From: Pediococcus acidilactici DSM 20284
Lineage (GTDB): Bacteria; Bacillota; Bacilli; Lactobacillales; Lactobacillaceae
Direction: 5' to 3'
Length of the DNA: 64,000 bases
Assembly: GCF_000146325.1 (NCBI RefSeq)
Contig: NZ_GL397067.1
Location: 1,873,623 to 1,937,622 of the forward strand
Positions within the stretch are counted from its first letter, which is position 1; each line of letters starts with the position of its first letter. The notes under the pieces were generated by a model, which was given only the letters and a program-made list of their open reading frames with translations, did no database searches and was not told the DNA's origin. Shown piece by piece: positions 49,052 to 58,305 of the stretch. Position numbers and translations under genes: made by a program.

Positions 49052-50270
49052 CAAGATCCTTCTTTCTCATTTGTTCAATAATTTTTTGGGCGTGAGCGGA
49101 ATCAATCCGCGGCTCTTTTAATAACCGGGGCACCGCCTCGTTTAATTTAGTTGCGGGCAATCCGTGTTCTAATAACAATGATTTTGCCTGTAGCCGCATA
49201 TGTCCGTGCTGAATTCCTTCAGTCACGATGGCTTTGAGCGCCGCTAAATTCTGGGCGAGCCCAACTGCCCCAATCACTTCTGCAAGTTGGTTAGCACTAT
49301 CAATTTGAAGCAATTCGAGGTTTAGTTGAGCTTGCTCATTAATTCCAATCGACCCACCGACCGTAGCAACCGGCAATGGCACTACTAATTGGCCTTGTAA
49401 TTGCTGATCAACAATTTGCCAGGTGCTTAGTCCCCGGTACTGCCCATCACGAGCTGCAAATGCGTGGGCACCACTTTCAATAGCCCGCCAGTCGTTCCCC
49501 GTAGCCATCACCACGGCATCAATTCCGTTCATGATTCCCTTGTTATGGGTAGCTGCCCGGTACGGATCAATCTGGGCAAATTCACTTGCATCAGCAATCT
49601 TTTGGGCTACCGCAGAATCGATAACCGTTTCCGGAATCGTACAAGTAACCGTGGTCAGCGCCTGGTCAGCCAGGTTAGATAAAATTGCCATCTCTACGGC
49701 GATTCCTTCCATCTCAAATTCCGTTTTCAAAGCTTCCAGCATGGTGTTAATGGTGTTAGCCCCCATTGCTTCCTTTGTATCCACTAGCAAATCCACGGAT
49801 AGCTGGGTAGCAGACAGCGGGCGGGGCATGATTTTTAGCGCGCCGCCTCCGCGTTTTTGCATCGAAGGATGGGCAGCATTGGCCACTTCTAACAGGTGCT
49901 TTTGGTGGTCAACCACCCATTGGCTAACTTCAATGCTCGTTTTCGTATTCATCAATAATTGGCCGCGCATCAGCCGCTTACTATGGGCTTGAAATCCGCC
50001 AGCTTGGCAAACTAACTTGGCTCCGTTGCTAGCTGCCGCAATTACGGAAGGTTCCTCGGTGACCATTGGAACCACGTGCTCACGTCCGTTAACTTTAAAA
50101 TTCACCGCAATTCCTTCCGGTACTCGGAAATCAGTTAAGTAATTTTCGATTTGTTGCTGCCGTACAGCGTCAATTGGCAATTTTGCTAACGTAGCCACCC
50201 CTACGCCAGTCACTTCTGACAATAATTCCAACTGGGCTTGCCGGCTTAACCGATGGTATCCTTCAATCAT
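49044..50270 (-). CDS. mvaA: HMG-CoA reductase, class II
   Basis: Makes mevalonate from HMG-CoA for isoprenoid and undecaprenyl phosphate synthesis. 408 aa without a membrane domain, as usual for the bacterial class. Active-site Glu in VTEEPSVIAAAS, Lys in ATHNKGIMNGIDA, Asp in the VDTKEAMGANT region or DAVVMATGNDW, and His in IQHGHMRLQAKSL. Starts within the ppx stop (ATGA) and overlaps the downstream gene. Confidence 0.95.
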   Translation of the reverse strand: MIEGYHRLSRQAQLELLSEVTGVGVATLAKLPIDAVRQQQIENYLTDFRVPEGIAVNFKVNGREHVVPMVTEEPSVIAAASNGAKLVCQAGGFQAHSKRLMRGQLLMNTKTSIEVSQWVVDHQKHLLEVANAAHPSMQKRGGGALKIMPRPLSATQLSVDLLVDTKEAMGANTINTMLEALKTEFEMEGIAVEMAILSNLADQALTTVTCTIPETVIDSAVAQKIADASEFAQIDPYRAATHNKGIMNGIDAVVMATGNDWRAIESGAHAFAARDGQYRGLSTWQIVDQQLQGQLVVPLPVATVGGSIGINEQAQLNLELLQIDSANQLAEVIGAVGLAQNLAALKAIVTEGIQHGHMRLQAKSLLLEHGLPATKLNEAVPRLLKEPRIDSAHAQKIIEQMRKKDLDE

Positions 50271-51205
50271 AAATTAACTCCCTTTACATGTTGGTTAATG
50301 TATTCTGAAATAATGCCTTCCCGTACGCCACTTTCTGAAAAGATTACCCGGTCCGAGTCAATCATCTGAAGTAGCATCACCAATGGTAACACCCCGCCCA
50401 CGATAATGTCGGCCCGAGCCGTTTCCAAACCAGCAATTTTTTTGCGATTTTCCAGATTACGGGTAATCAAAGAACGGAAAGTGCGGTTAATTGCTTCTGT
50501 TTTTAGCCGATAGCCGTGAATGTTGTTCACCCGGGCAATTTTTTGCCGACAGCGGTTGATCCGAGCTAACGTCCGGTTCGCGCCCCCTAGCAAAACTACC
50601 GGTTTATTAAACGCGTCCATAATCCACCAAACGTCGCGGAGCTGCTTATTAACAAACATTTCGGCGGAAAATAAATTATCCCCACGAATCACGTTGCTTA
50701 AGTGGAACCGTTCTGAAAGCGATACTGCCCCGATTGGAATGCTGATCATGTTCCGCGCCTTACCATTGTGCACGTCGATTAACTCACAACTGGCCCCTCC
50801 GGTATCCAGTACCAAACAGTCCTTGACCTCTAGTGAATTAATTACCCCCAGATAGTCGTAGTAGGCTTCGTCATCTCCCGATAAAACCTCTAATTTTATT
50901 CCCGTTTCGCGTTGAACGCGTTTTAAAAAGTCTTTTTGGTTACGGGCCATCCGCACCGCCGCCGTGGTAATCCCGCGAACTTCAATTCTCGGGTACTCTT
51001 CATAAATTGCTTTAAACCGGTGAAGTGCTTCAATCGTCCGGTTGATTGCTTGCGGTCGAAGCAAGCGTTCGCGTCCCATACCTTCAGAAATTCGGGAGTC
51101 TTCTTTAACCCGCCTGATTTCCCGGAACGTGCCTTCATCCGTAATCGAGTTAATGGCCATCCGTACCGAATTCGACCCTAAATCGACAATTACTAAATTT
51201 TTCAT
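50267..51205 (-). CDS. Ppx/GppA phosphatase family protein
   Basis: 312 aa of the actin-like ASKHA superfamily. IVDLGSNSVRMAINSI (phosphate 1), SGDDEAYYDYLGVIN, LVLDTGGASCELIDV and the GGANRTLARI motif. Length matches short exopolyphosphatases or pppGpp hydrolases. First gene of a three-gene operon with mvaA and the HExxH protein, linking (p)ppGpp/polyP metabolism and isoprenoid supply by position only. Confidence 0.92.
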   Translation of the reverse strand: MKNLVIVDLGSNSVRMAINSITDEGTFREIRRVKEDSRISEGMGRERLLRPQAINRTIEALHRFKAIYEEYPRIEVRGITTAAVRMARNQKDFLKRVQRETGIKLEVLSGDDEAYYDYLGVINSLEVKDCLVLDTGGASCELIDVHNGKARNMISIPIGAVSLSERFHLSNVIRGDNLFSAEMFVNKQLRDVWWIMDAFNKPVVLLGGANRTLARINRCRQKIARVNNIHGYRLKTEAINRTFRSLITRNLENRKKIAGLETARADIIVGGVLPLVMLLQMIDSDRVIFSESGVREGIISEYINQHVKGVNL

Positions 51206-51336
51206 TATGGGATCCTCATTTAATTGATATATTCATTTTTTATTTTACCATTCCCAATGGTTGAGCGCGTTAAAGAGTTGGCAAAACTAGTAAAACCTTA
51301 TCAATTAACGTTCCTTAAGTACTATTAAAAATTAGG

Positions 51337-51380
51337 TCCGGCTTTTCTTTAAGAAAAGAAAAACAAAAGCCCTTCCGGAT
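51337..51380 (-). terminator. probable trpS terminator
   Basis: On the minus strand CCGGAAGGGCTTTTG and AAAAGCCGG arms pair across an A/T loop, then CCTAATTTTTAA. It lies beyond the repeat array, so the array would be in the trpS 3' untranslated region. Confidence 0.55.
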
Positions 51381-51423
51381 TTAAAAAAGCGAGCCCCTTT
51401 TTCAATGGATTGTCTTTAGTAAT

Positions 51424-51857
51424 GTCGAAACGTGCTCCAGAACTCAATTTCTTCCGGTTAACTAAATCAAGGCCTCAATCACCCAAACCGTGATTAAGGT
51501 CTTGATTCTGTGCTTTCCTGCTGCATAGTCGAAACGTGTTTTCTGCCCCAACTTCCTCCGGTAACCAAATTAGGGCCTCAATCGCTAAAACCGCGATTAA
51601 GGCCCTTGATTCTGTGCTTTCCTGCCGCATAGTCGAAACGTGTTTTCTGCCCCAACTTCCTCCGGTAACCAAATTAGGACCTCAATCGCTAAAACCACGA
51701 TTAAGGCCCTAATTCTGTGCTTTCTTGCTGCACAGTCGAAACGTGCTCCAGAACTCAATTTCTTCCGGTTAACTAAATCAAGGCCTCAATCACCCAAACC
51801 GTGATTAAGGCCTTGATTCTGTTAATCCTCGGAAATTCCCGAGTTCTTCCGCACTCT
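51424..51857 (-). repeat. family B tandem array, four units, after trpS
   Basis: Unit starts (marker GTCGAAACGTG on plus) are at 51424, 51528, 51632 and 51735, so the period is 103-104 bp. Units one and four are nearly identical, as are two and three. Each has a GC-rich core hairpin, e.g. CAAGGCCTTAATCAC with GTGATTGAGGCCTTG (one U-G) on the minus strand. Only the unit nearest trpS has the full left flank GAACTCGGGAATTTCCGAGG. The array abuts the trpS stop codon. Antisense small ORFs through it are chance. Confidence 0.85.
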
Positions 51858-52878
51858 ATTTTTTAAAATAATTCAACCCAATTGCTTCCCGCACCTCGCT
51901 CAAGGTTTGGTTCGCAATTGCATTTGCCTTTTGGCTTCCCTCTTCGAGAATTTGGTAAACTCCCGCAAGGTCGGCCGCGTAACTTTCCCGGCGTCCCCGG
52001 ATTGGTTTCAATTCCGCTTGGAGAACTTCGTTTAAGTAACGTTTAATCTTAACGTCGCCTAACCCACCGGCTTGGTAATGATCCTTCAATTCTTGAACCT
52101 TTTCCTTATCTGGATCAAAAATGTCGAGGTAGGTAAAGACCGTATTACCTTCAATGTGTCCGGGATCCTCTACGCGAATGTGTTGTGGATCGGTGTACAT
52201 TGACATTACTTTCTTTTGAATCGTGTCCGCGTCGTCTGCCAAATAAATGGCGTTGTTCAACGACTTAGACATCTTAGCATTTCCGTCTAAACCAGGGATC
52301 CGCCCCATTCCCTTTGGTGGGAAGTAGCCTTCTGGTTCCACAAGGACGTCTTTACCATAGATATTGTTAAAGCTCCGAACAATTTCGCGAGTTTGTTCCA
52401 GCATTGGTTCTTGGTCATCTCCAACCGGCACCGTATCCGCCTTAAACGCAGTAATATCTGCCGCTTGACTAACTGGGTAAGTCAAGAAACCAGCTGGAAT
52501 ACTTTGGCCAAACGCCTTTTGTTTAATTTCAGTTTTAACGGTCGGGTTGCGTTCCAAACGTGAAACACTAACCAAGTTCATGTAGTGTTGGGTAAGTTCA
52601 CTAAGCGCTGGAATTTGTGATTGAACAAAAATGGTCGATTTTGCTGGATCGATCCCTACCGCCAGATAATCGAGCGCTACTTGAATAAGGCTATTGCGGA
52701 TCTTTTCAGGGTCCCGAGCGTTATCCGTGAGCGCCTGCATATCAGCAATCATGATGAAGGTATCGTAATTCCCCGTGTTTTGAAGTTGGACCCGATTTTT
52801 TAGCGAACCCACATAGTGACCAATATGTAACTTTCCGGTTGGCCGGTCGCCGGTCAAAATAACTTTTTTGGCTGTCAT
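51856..52878 (-). CDS. trpS: tryptophanyl-tRNA synthetase
   Basis: 340 aa class Ic synthetase. [14 protein letters not shown] (HIGH), [15 protein letters not shown], and [15 protein letters not shown] (KMSKS). GGAGG before the ATG. Controlled by an upstream Trp T-box; followed directly by a four-unit repeat array. Confidence 0.96.
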   Translation of the reverse strand: MTAKKVILTGDRPTGKLHIGHYVGSLKNRVQLQNTGNYDTFIMIADMQALTDNARDPEKIRNSLIQVALDYLAVGIDPAKSTIFVQSQIPALSELTQHYMNLVSVSRLERNPTVKTEIKQKAFGQSIPAGFLTYPVSQAADITAFKADTVPVGDDQEPMLEQTREIVRSFNNIYGKDVLVEPEGYFPPKGMGRIPGLDGNAKMSKSLNNAIYLADDADTIQKKVMSMYTDPQHIRVEDPGHIEGNTVFTYLDIFDPDKEKVQELKDHYQAGGLGDVKIKRYLNEVLQAELKPIRGRRESYAADLAGVYQILEEGSQKANAIANQTLSEVREAIGLNYFKK

Positions 52879-52902
52879 TTCTTTTCCTCCAATAACTTAA
52901 TT

Positions 52903-53106
52903 TAATAAATAAAAAAACCTATCATTCAAAATTTGAATAATAGGACGAAATCTCGCGGTACCACCTAAATTGTGACTTTTCTATAAAGTCACCGCTCACT
53001 TGAAAGATAAGGGATTTCGCCCTACGTAACGTAACTAATCCATTTCGCTTGCCGTGGGATTTTTCAGCAATCCTCCCTCTCTGTGCTTGGCTTACTACTT
53101 CTATTC
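52903..53106 (-). promoter_or_regulatory. T-box leader of trpS, Trp specifier
   Basis: On the minus strand the T-box AGGTGGTACCGCG (about 52956-52968) is followed by the terminator CCTATTATTCAAA/TTTGAATGATAGG with T-run (52913-52944). Stem I contains AGTAG and, further along, GCGAAATGGATTAG, where TGG is the Trp specifier. Promoter TTGACA (53132-53137), 16-base spacer, TATAGA (53110-53115). Uncharged tRNA-Trp would prevent termination. Confidence 0.88.
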
Positions 53107-53163
53107 CATTCTATAGGAATTTCACTAACCTTGTCAAAAAAATCTCCCTTAATATCCTTTAGT

Positions 53164-53192
53164 TTGACTTTCCCGGAAATGGCCCCTAAAAT
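53164..53192 (+). promoter_or_regulatory. promoter of helD
   Basis: TTGACT (53164-53169), 17-base spacer, TAAAAT (53187-53192), then GGAGG and GTG start at 53226. Confidence 0.65.
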
Positions 53193-53225
53193 GGTTCAAG
53201 CACTAAAAGGACGGAGGTAATTCAG

Positions 53226-55511
53226 GTGGACGAGCAACAGCAAGAACAACAACGCGTCGATTTCGTAGTTGACCAGATTGGCGCCCAGAAAAAGCGGACG
53301 GAAGATCTGTACGAAAAGGCCCATCACGAAACTAGCAAGGTAGAAAAGAACTATTCGCAAAACGCTAAGGTCAACTTGATTGAAGCCGACGACCGGATTG
53401 AAACGGAAGCGGAAATTCAGCAGCAAAAAGGTTTGGTTGCCCGGGCAGTGGAAAACGAAGCCATTTTAAAACGACAAATCAACTCCTTAACTGAATTACA
53501 GGATTCGCCTTACTTTGGACGCATTGACATTCAAGATCCTGACGAAACCACGCCGGAATCACTATACATCGGCGTGGCCTCCTTTGCCGACCAAGACGGC
53601 GACTTTTTAATTTACGACTGGCGAGCGCCCATTTCCAGTATTTATTACAACGGAACCCTCGGAAAGGTCAAATACGAAACTCCGGCGGGTCCCATGGAAA
53701 CCGAATTAACTAAGAAGCGGCAGTTTACCATCAGCCACGGTGAAATCACCCACATGTTCGATACTAACGAAACGGTTGGTGACGAACTATTGCAGCAGGC
53801 GCTCGGTGAGCAAAATGACGAATACATGCGCAACATCGTGGCCACCATCCAAAAGGAACAAAACGACATCATTCGGGACGTTCAAAGCGACCTGCTCGTT
53901 GTTCAAGGGGTTGCCGGTAGCGGGAAGACTTCCGCAATCCTGCAACGCATTGCCTTTTTACTTTATCATAGCCGAGCTTCCCTTGACGCGGACGAGATTG
54001 TCTTATTCTCGCCTAATAAACTGTACAGTCGTTACATCTCCGACGTGTTGCCTAGTTTAGGGGAACGTAACATGCGCCAGCTTACCCTGGCCGAATTTCT
54101 TAACCGGCGTTTGGAAGGACTCAACGTCCAAAGCCTGTTTGACCGTTTTGAAAACCAAGTTAGCCAAACTGCGGAAGAACAACGGATTATTTCATTTAAA
54201 GAAAGCCAACGGTACATTGAGTTAATTCAGCAATATGAAGACCAACTCACCCCGGAAAATATTAAATTCACCGACATTAATTATCAAGGGGCGCCTTTCT
54301 TTAAAAAAGAGCAGATTCGCGAAATTTTTGCGAGCTTCCCTGCATCCATGAGCAACCGCGAACGGATTTTACGAACTAAAAACCAACTAGTTAAGTTATT
54401 AAAGGCCCGGATTGATCAAGAAGTTTCTGCGGACTGGGTGCAAACCCAGCTCGACCAAATCAGTGACGAAAAATACCACGAAATTGTGGGACGTCGCCAC
54501 TTTAACTCCTTTGATGAAGAAAATTATTTCATTGGCCGTCACTTAGTTACCAAGGCTTTTGAAATTATCGACGATGCCATTTTTAATAACTACTTTATTG
54601 ATGTTTACGCCCAGTATGCGGATTTCTTAAGGCAGCTCCCATCTTCTGAAATTGACGGCGCTGCAGCGGCCACCACCTTCAATAACGACATTGAATTGCA
54701 TCATGTACGTTTAGAAGATGCCGCTCCGCTAATGATGTTACGGGATTTGATCACCGGAAGCGGTACCAATCGCAAGTTTCAGTACGTCTTCATCGATGAA
54801 ATGCAGGATTATTCGGTTGCCCAGTTAATGTACCTCAAGCACGCCTTTCCGAAGGCCAAGTTTACGTTGTTGGGCGATAGTGAACAAGCTTTGTTCAAGG
54901 ACGTTACCAAACCTGCCGCTTTACTTGAAAAACTTAAGGACGCATTTGCCGTTCATCGGGCCAACCTGATCACCCTTAACCGCAGCTACCGATCCACCGC
55001 GGAAATCACTAAATTTGCGGCGGCCCTACTACCCGACGGTGATAAAATTCAACCCTTTAGTCGACATGGTAAATTACCCGAAATTACGGTTACGGATACC
55101 CTTTCCGAGGCCATTACCGCAGTGAAACAAATTTGCCAAGCCGAATTGCAAGATTATGGGACCGTCGCTATCCTAACAAAAAACATGCAGGAAAGTACTC
55201 AAGTTGCGGAATGGTTGCATGATTTAAGACCTAGCCTGCTAACCGACGGTGACCGCTCGTTGCCTAAGGGAATCGTTGTATTACCCATTTACCTAGCGAA
55301 GGGGTTGGAATTTGATTCGGTAATTGCCTACGACGTTTCGGAACAAAATTACCCCGAAAAATTATGGAGGGGCACCCTGTACACGATTGCTTCCAGAGCC
55401 ATGCATCATCTCAATTTGGTAAGCATCGGGAAGGTTAGCGAAATTATTACCCAGATGAAGGAAGAAGGCTTTAGCATAAAAAGAGTGTGGAATTCTTCGG
55501 GGAAGCTCTAA
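53226..55511 (+). CDS. helD: HelD-type RNA polymerase recycling helicase
   Basis: 761 aa SF1 (UvrD-like) motor. N-terminal helical hairpin about 1-85 (Gln/Glu-rich, KKRTEDLYEKAHHETSKVEKN) is the coiled coil that HelD inserts into RNA polymerase. Walker A GVAGSGKTSAILQRIAF near residue 227; DEMQDYSVAQLMYLK is the Walker B-like motif II; QALFKD and LNRSYRST follow as motifs III and IV-V. GTG start after GGAGG. HelD removes stalled polymerase and can affect rifampicin susceptibility in other Gram-positives. Confidence 0.93.
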   Translation: MDEQQQEQQRVDFVVDQIGAQKKRTEDLYEKAHHETSKVEKNYSQNAKVNLIEADDRIETEAEIQQQKGLVARAVENEAILKRQINSLTELQDSPYFGRIDIQDPDETTPESLYIGVASFADQDGDFLIYDWRAPISSIYYNGTLGKVKYETPAGPMETELTKKRQFTISHGEITHMFDTNETVGDELLQQALGEQNDEYMRNIVATIQKEQNDIIRDVQSDLLVVQGVAGSGKTSAILQRIAFLLYHSRASLDADEIVLFSPNKLYSRYISDVLPSLGERNMRQLTLAEFLNRRLEGLNVQSLFDRFENQVSQTAEEQRIISFKESQRYIELIQQYEDQLTPENIKFTDINYQGAPFFKKEQIREIFASFPASMSNRERILRTKNQLVKLLKARIDQEVSADWVQTQLDQISDEKYHEIVGRRHFNSFDEENYFIGRHLVTKAFEIIDDAIFNNYFIDVYAQYADFLRQLPSSEIDGAAAATTFNNDIELHHVRLEDAAPLMMLRDLITGSGTNRKFQYVFIDEMQDYSVAQLMYLKHAFPKAKFTLLGDSEQALFKDVTKPAALLEKLKDAFAVHRANLITLNRSYRSTAEITKFAAALLPDGDKIQPFSRHGKLPEITVTDTLSEAITAVKQICQAELQDYGTVAILTKNMQESTQVAEWLHDLRPSLLTDGDRSLPKGIVVLPIYLAKGLEFDSVIAYDVSEQNYPEKLWRGTLYTIASRAMHHLNLVSIGKVSEIITQMKEEGFSIKRVWNSSGKL

Positions 55512-55552
55512 AAATTAAAAAGACAAAGCTGAGAAAAACGAAAAATCTCTGG

Positions 55553-55612
55553 GGTTTTGACTTCAATAAAATCAAAACGTGCGCCAGAAGTCAGTTTGCT
55601 CCGCTTAACCAA
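55553..55612. repeat. partial family A repeat
   Basis: Right-end portion only: TTTTGACTTCAATAAAATC, CGTGCGCCAGAAGTCAGTTT, CTCCGCTTAACC. Directly precedes a complete copy, suggesting tandem insertion or a truncated older copy. Confidence 0.65.
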
Positions 55613-55616
55613 AAAG

Positions 55617-55747
55617 GGGCTGTGACAAAAGGCTCTAAATAAAAAACGATTCATGAAGTTAAACTTCATCATGAATCGTTTTTATTTTGGCGTTTTGGCT
55701 TCAATAGAGCCAAAACATGTGCCAAAAGTCAGTTTGTCCCACTCTCA
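55617..55747. repeat. family A repeat, copy 3
   Basis: 131 bp, degenerate left end GGGCTGTGACAAAAGGC, right end GTTTGTCCCACTCTC. Core ACGATTCATGAAG/CTTCATCATGAATCGT hairpin differs from copy 1 (GAGG/CCTC) but keeps pairing, a compensatory change. It lies between convergent helD and antiporter genes as a likely bidirectional terminator. Confidence 0.75.
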
Positions 55748-55754
55748 ATTATAT

Positions 55755-56915
55755 TTACCGTGCCATCGCGCGCTTATTGTACTTGATCGCATCTTTTAAA
55801 ATGAACGGTGCAATCAACGTTACCAGCACAATTACCAACACAATTGCGGAATAGTATGTTTCACTCATTAAGTGCTCTCCATACCCAATTTGCAGGGTAA
55901 TTAGCGCCATTTCGCCCCGGGAAATCATCCCGGCACCAATCACTCCGCTACTGGTTACGTCAAAGCCGGACAGGTACGCACCGGCGCCGCAACCTAGTAA
56001 CTTGGTCAAGGTCGCTAAGACCGTCAGGGTGATAATCAAACCGATTACCGACTGCAAGCCCGCAAACGACATCGAAAGCCCTACGCTAACGAAGAATACT
56101 GGAATAAAAACGGCGTAGCCAATTGGCTCAATGCTTTCATTTAACTCATCATTTTCGTCAGTCAACGAAACGGCAACGCCGGCAAAGAATGCCCCGATGG
56201 CGCCGCTCAACCCAGCTACGTCTGCTAACCAAGCCAGTCCTAGGCAAATAATGATCGACATTACTGGTCGGGCAGCGGTAATGTAAAGACGATCCGCCGC
56301 TCGCATTAACATCGGCACCAACCATTTCCCAATTACGTACACGGCAATGAAAAATAGCACTTGGTAAAAAAGCGCGCCGCCCAAACTAGTCTTTGAGCCG
56401 CCGCTCGAACTAGTTAAGGCAATCATTACCCCTAATAACAATACGCCAAGGATGTCATCAGCCACTGCTGCGCCCAAAATCGTCGCTCCCTCTTTGGTAT
56501 TTAGAGTTTGGTACTCCTTCAACACCTCTACCGAAATACTTACCGAAGTAGCCGAAAAAATCACCCCAATAAAGAGGGCTTCCATTGGGCTAACCCCGAA
56601 GATCAAACTCGCGCCGCCTACCAGAGCAATTGGTAAAATTACCCCCATGACGGCAACGACCAGCGCTGGCTTAATATAGCGCTTTAACATCTTCAGGTCA
56701 CTTTCTAACCCGGCTAAAAACATCAGAATAATGACTCCGATTTCGGAAAACACCGCGGTGATTTCGTTACTGTGAATTACCCCTAAAACTCCCGGTCCTA
56801 AAACAATTCCCACCAGTAATTGGCCAACTACGGCAGGAATGCCAATCCGTTGTGCAAAGTGGCCCGCTAACAGCGTCAATCCTAAGATTAAAACGAGGAC
56901 GCCCACGAACTCCAT
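55755..56915 (-). CDS. CPA2 family cation/proton antiporter
   Basis: 386 aa, about 12 segments, no C-terminal TrkA domain. VGQLLVGIVLGPGVLGV at the start, MFLAGLESDLKML, and the ion-binding pair in AVADDILGVLLLGV (two Asp), which fits the NapA-like Na+/H+ branch. Last gene of a four-gene operon with betaine transport and a flavin oxidoreductase. Confidence 0.9.
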   Translation of the reverse strand: MEFVGVLVLILGLTLLAGHFAQRIGIPAVVGQLLVGIVLGPGVLGVIHSNEITAVFSEIGVIILMFLAGLESDLKMLKRYIKPALVVAVMGVILPIALVGGASLIFGVSPMEALFIGVIFSATSVSISVEVLKEYQTLNTKEGATILGAAVADDILGVLLLGVMIALTSSSGGSKTSLGGALFYQVLFFIAVYVIGKWLVPMLMRAADRLYITAARPVMSIIICLGLAWLADVAGLSGAIGAFFAGVAVSLTDENDELNESIEPIGYAVFIPVFFVSVGLSMSFAGLQSVIGLIITLTVLATLTKLLGCGAGAYLSGFDVTSSGVIGAGMISRGEMALITLQIGYGEHLMSETYYSAIVLVIVLVTLIAPFILKDAIKYNKRAMAR

Positions 56916-56944
56916 TAAATCACGATCCTTTTCTTAAATTTTAA

Positions 56945-58282
56945 CTACCGCAAGTACTCTAAGTCACTAGCTTCAGTGGGGTACGCGAAAATTTGCCGTT
57001 GTAACTCGCTAAGACTACCGCCATGGTTGATCAGCCACGTAAGGTCGTTAATCACGTGTTCCGCCTCACTACTCATGGTGACCACGCCCACTACTTGTTG
57101 GGACTGGCGGTCAACCACGACCGTCGCCCGCGCGTCTGGATCTTGGATCCGCCGATAGGTAAACCAATTAGTTAAATCCAAGTCCTTAACTTCATAGCGT
57201 TGCGAGTCTTTTTGTGCAGTTGCAACTTCCATCCCGGCCTTTGCTAATTGGGGAACCCCATACACGACGGTCGGAATCACTGGATACGCAATGGCTGCCG
57301 AACTTTGGTGGGTCAACAATTGCGCCAAATATTGTGCTTCAAAGCCTGCCACCGGAGTTAATTTCGGTTGCGCTTTAGCCACCACGTCGCCCATTGCATA
57401 GATGTTGCTTGCCGTAGTTTTCAAATGGTCATCTACCATGATACCATTTTTCGCGGTCTCTACCCCAGCCTGTTCAAGGTTCAGGGTATCCAGGTTAGGT
57501 ACTCGGCCGGCAGTAACGAAAACCTGGTCCACTGGCAAACTAAATTGATGATCATCCCGCAAGGTCATCCCCTCCGCGCTTTTTTCGATCGCGGTAACGT
57601 CAATGTTTAAGTGGAATTGAACCCCTTGTTTAGTCAGTTGTTCCATAAATTGCTTAACGCTTTTTGCTGGAAACTGCTTTAAGGGCCGATCGTTATGATG
57701 AATCACGTGCACTTCCGCTCCGGCTGCGTTCGCGATGGCTGCCAATTCAAAGGCAATGTAGCCGCCCCCTACTAAGGCAATTCGCTTAGGCAGTTCCGGC
57801 ATTGCCAAAAAGTCTGTACTAGTTTGCATCAATGCTTCATTTTCAATTTTGCTTAGGCGTCCCGGACGTTGGCCAGTGGCAATTACGAATTGGCTGCTTT
57901 CCACCCGCTGTTCGCCTACTTTTAGCGTGTGTTGATCCACAAATTCAGCGTGCCCGTCTAAAACCGTGATCCCAGCGTCAACCAATCCCTGACGGCTACT
58001 TGAAGAAACTGGTTCCGTGAACGTTTCCTTAAAACGCATTAGGGAAGGCCAGTCGATTTCCGGTTCGTTTTCTAAGCCCTTCCCAACGAGGTGGCGGCTA
58101 CGTAACTTGGCTTCCACTGCCGCCATTAAAACTTTTTTAGGATCACACCCGCGGTTGGGGCAAGTACCGCCCCAGCGATTTTCTTCCACTACGGCCACGG
58201 TTTGACCAGCTTGTTTTAAATCATACGCTAACCCTAAACCCGCAGGCCCTGCACCAATAATAACTACGTCAAATTTTTCCAT
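56945..58282 (-). CDS. glutathione reductase-like FAD oxidoreductase, atypical C-terminus
   Basis: 445 aa. FAD-binding GAGPAGLGLAYDL, redox pair C41/C46 in GGTCPNRGCDPKK, second GxGxxG in VGGGYIAFELA, and YAMGDVVAKAQ. The class I disulfide reductases use a C-terminal His-Glu dyad from the partner subunit (HPTxxE); here the site reads AYPTEASD, with Tyr at 434 and no Glu in place. So it may reduce another substrate or work differently. Start MEKFDVV at 58282 after GGGGGAG. Operon between opuC and antiporter genes. Confidence 0.85.
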   Translation of the reverse strand: MEKFDVVIIGAGPAGLGLAYDLKQAGQTVAVVEENRWGGTCPNRGCDPKKVLMAAVEAKLRSRHLVGKGLENEPEIDWPSLMRFKETFTEPVSSSSRQGLVDAGITVLDGHAEFVDQHTLKVGEQRVESSQFVIATGQRPGRLSKIENEALMQTSTDFLAMPELPKRIALVGGGYIAFELAAIANAAGAEVHVIHHNDRPLKQFPAKSVKQFMEQLTKQGVQFHLNIDVTAIEKSAEGMTLRDDHQFSLPVDQVFVTAGRVPNLDTLNLEQAGVETAKNGIMVDDHLKTTASNIYAMGDVVAKAQPKLTPVAGFEAQYLAQLLTHQSSAAIAYPVIPTVVYGVPQLAKAGMEVATAQKDSQRYEVKDLDLTNWFTYRRIQDPDARATVVVDRQSQQVVGVVTMSSEAEHVINDLTWLINHGGSLSELQRQIFAYPTEASDLEYLR

Positions 58283-58305
58283 AATGCTCCCCCTCATTAA
58301 CTAAA

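Noticed and set aside
49423..49992. 189-codon plus-strand ORF opposite mvaA
   Set aside because: It is the shadow of a well-conserved HMG-CoA reductase gene, with no ribosome binding site and no recognisable protein features.
51475..51672. 65-codon minus-strand ORF within the repeat array
   Set aside because: Its sequence repeats itself because the DNA does, it lacks a ribosome binding site, and other copies of the element do not keep the frame.
51424..51857. CRISPR-like tandem repeat
   Set aside because: The units are about 104 bp with no unique spacers, carry hairpins, and have no cas genes nearby. They belong to the dispersed family B.
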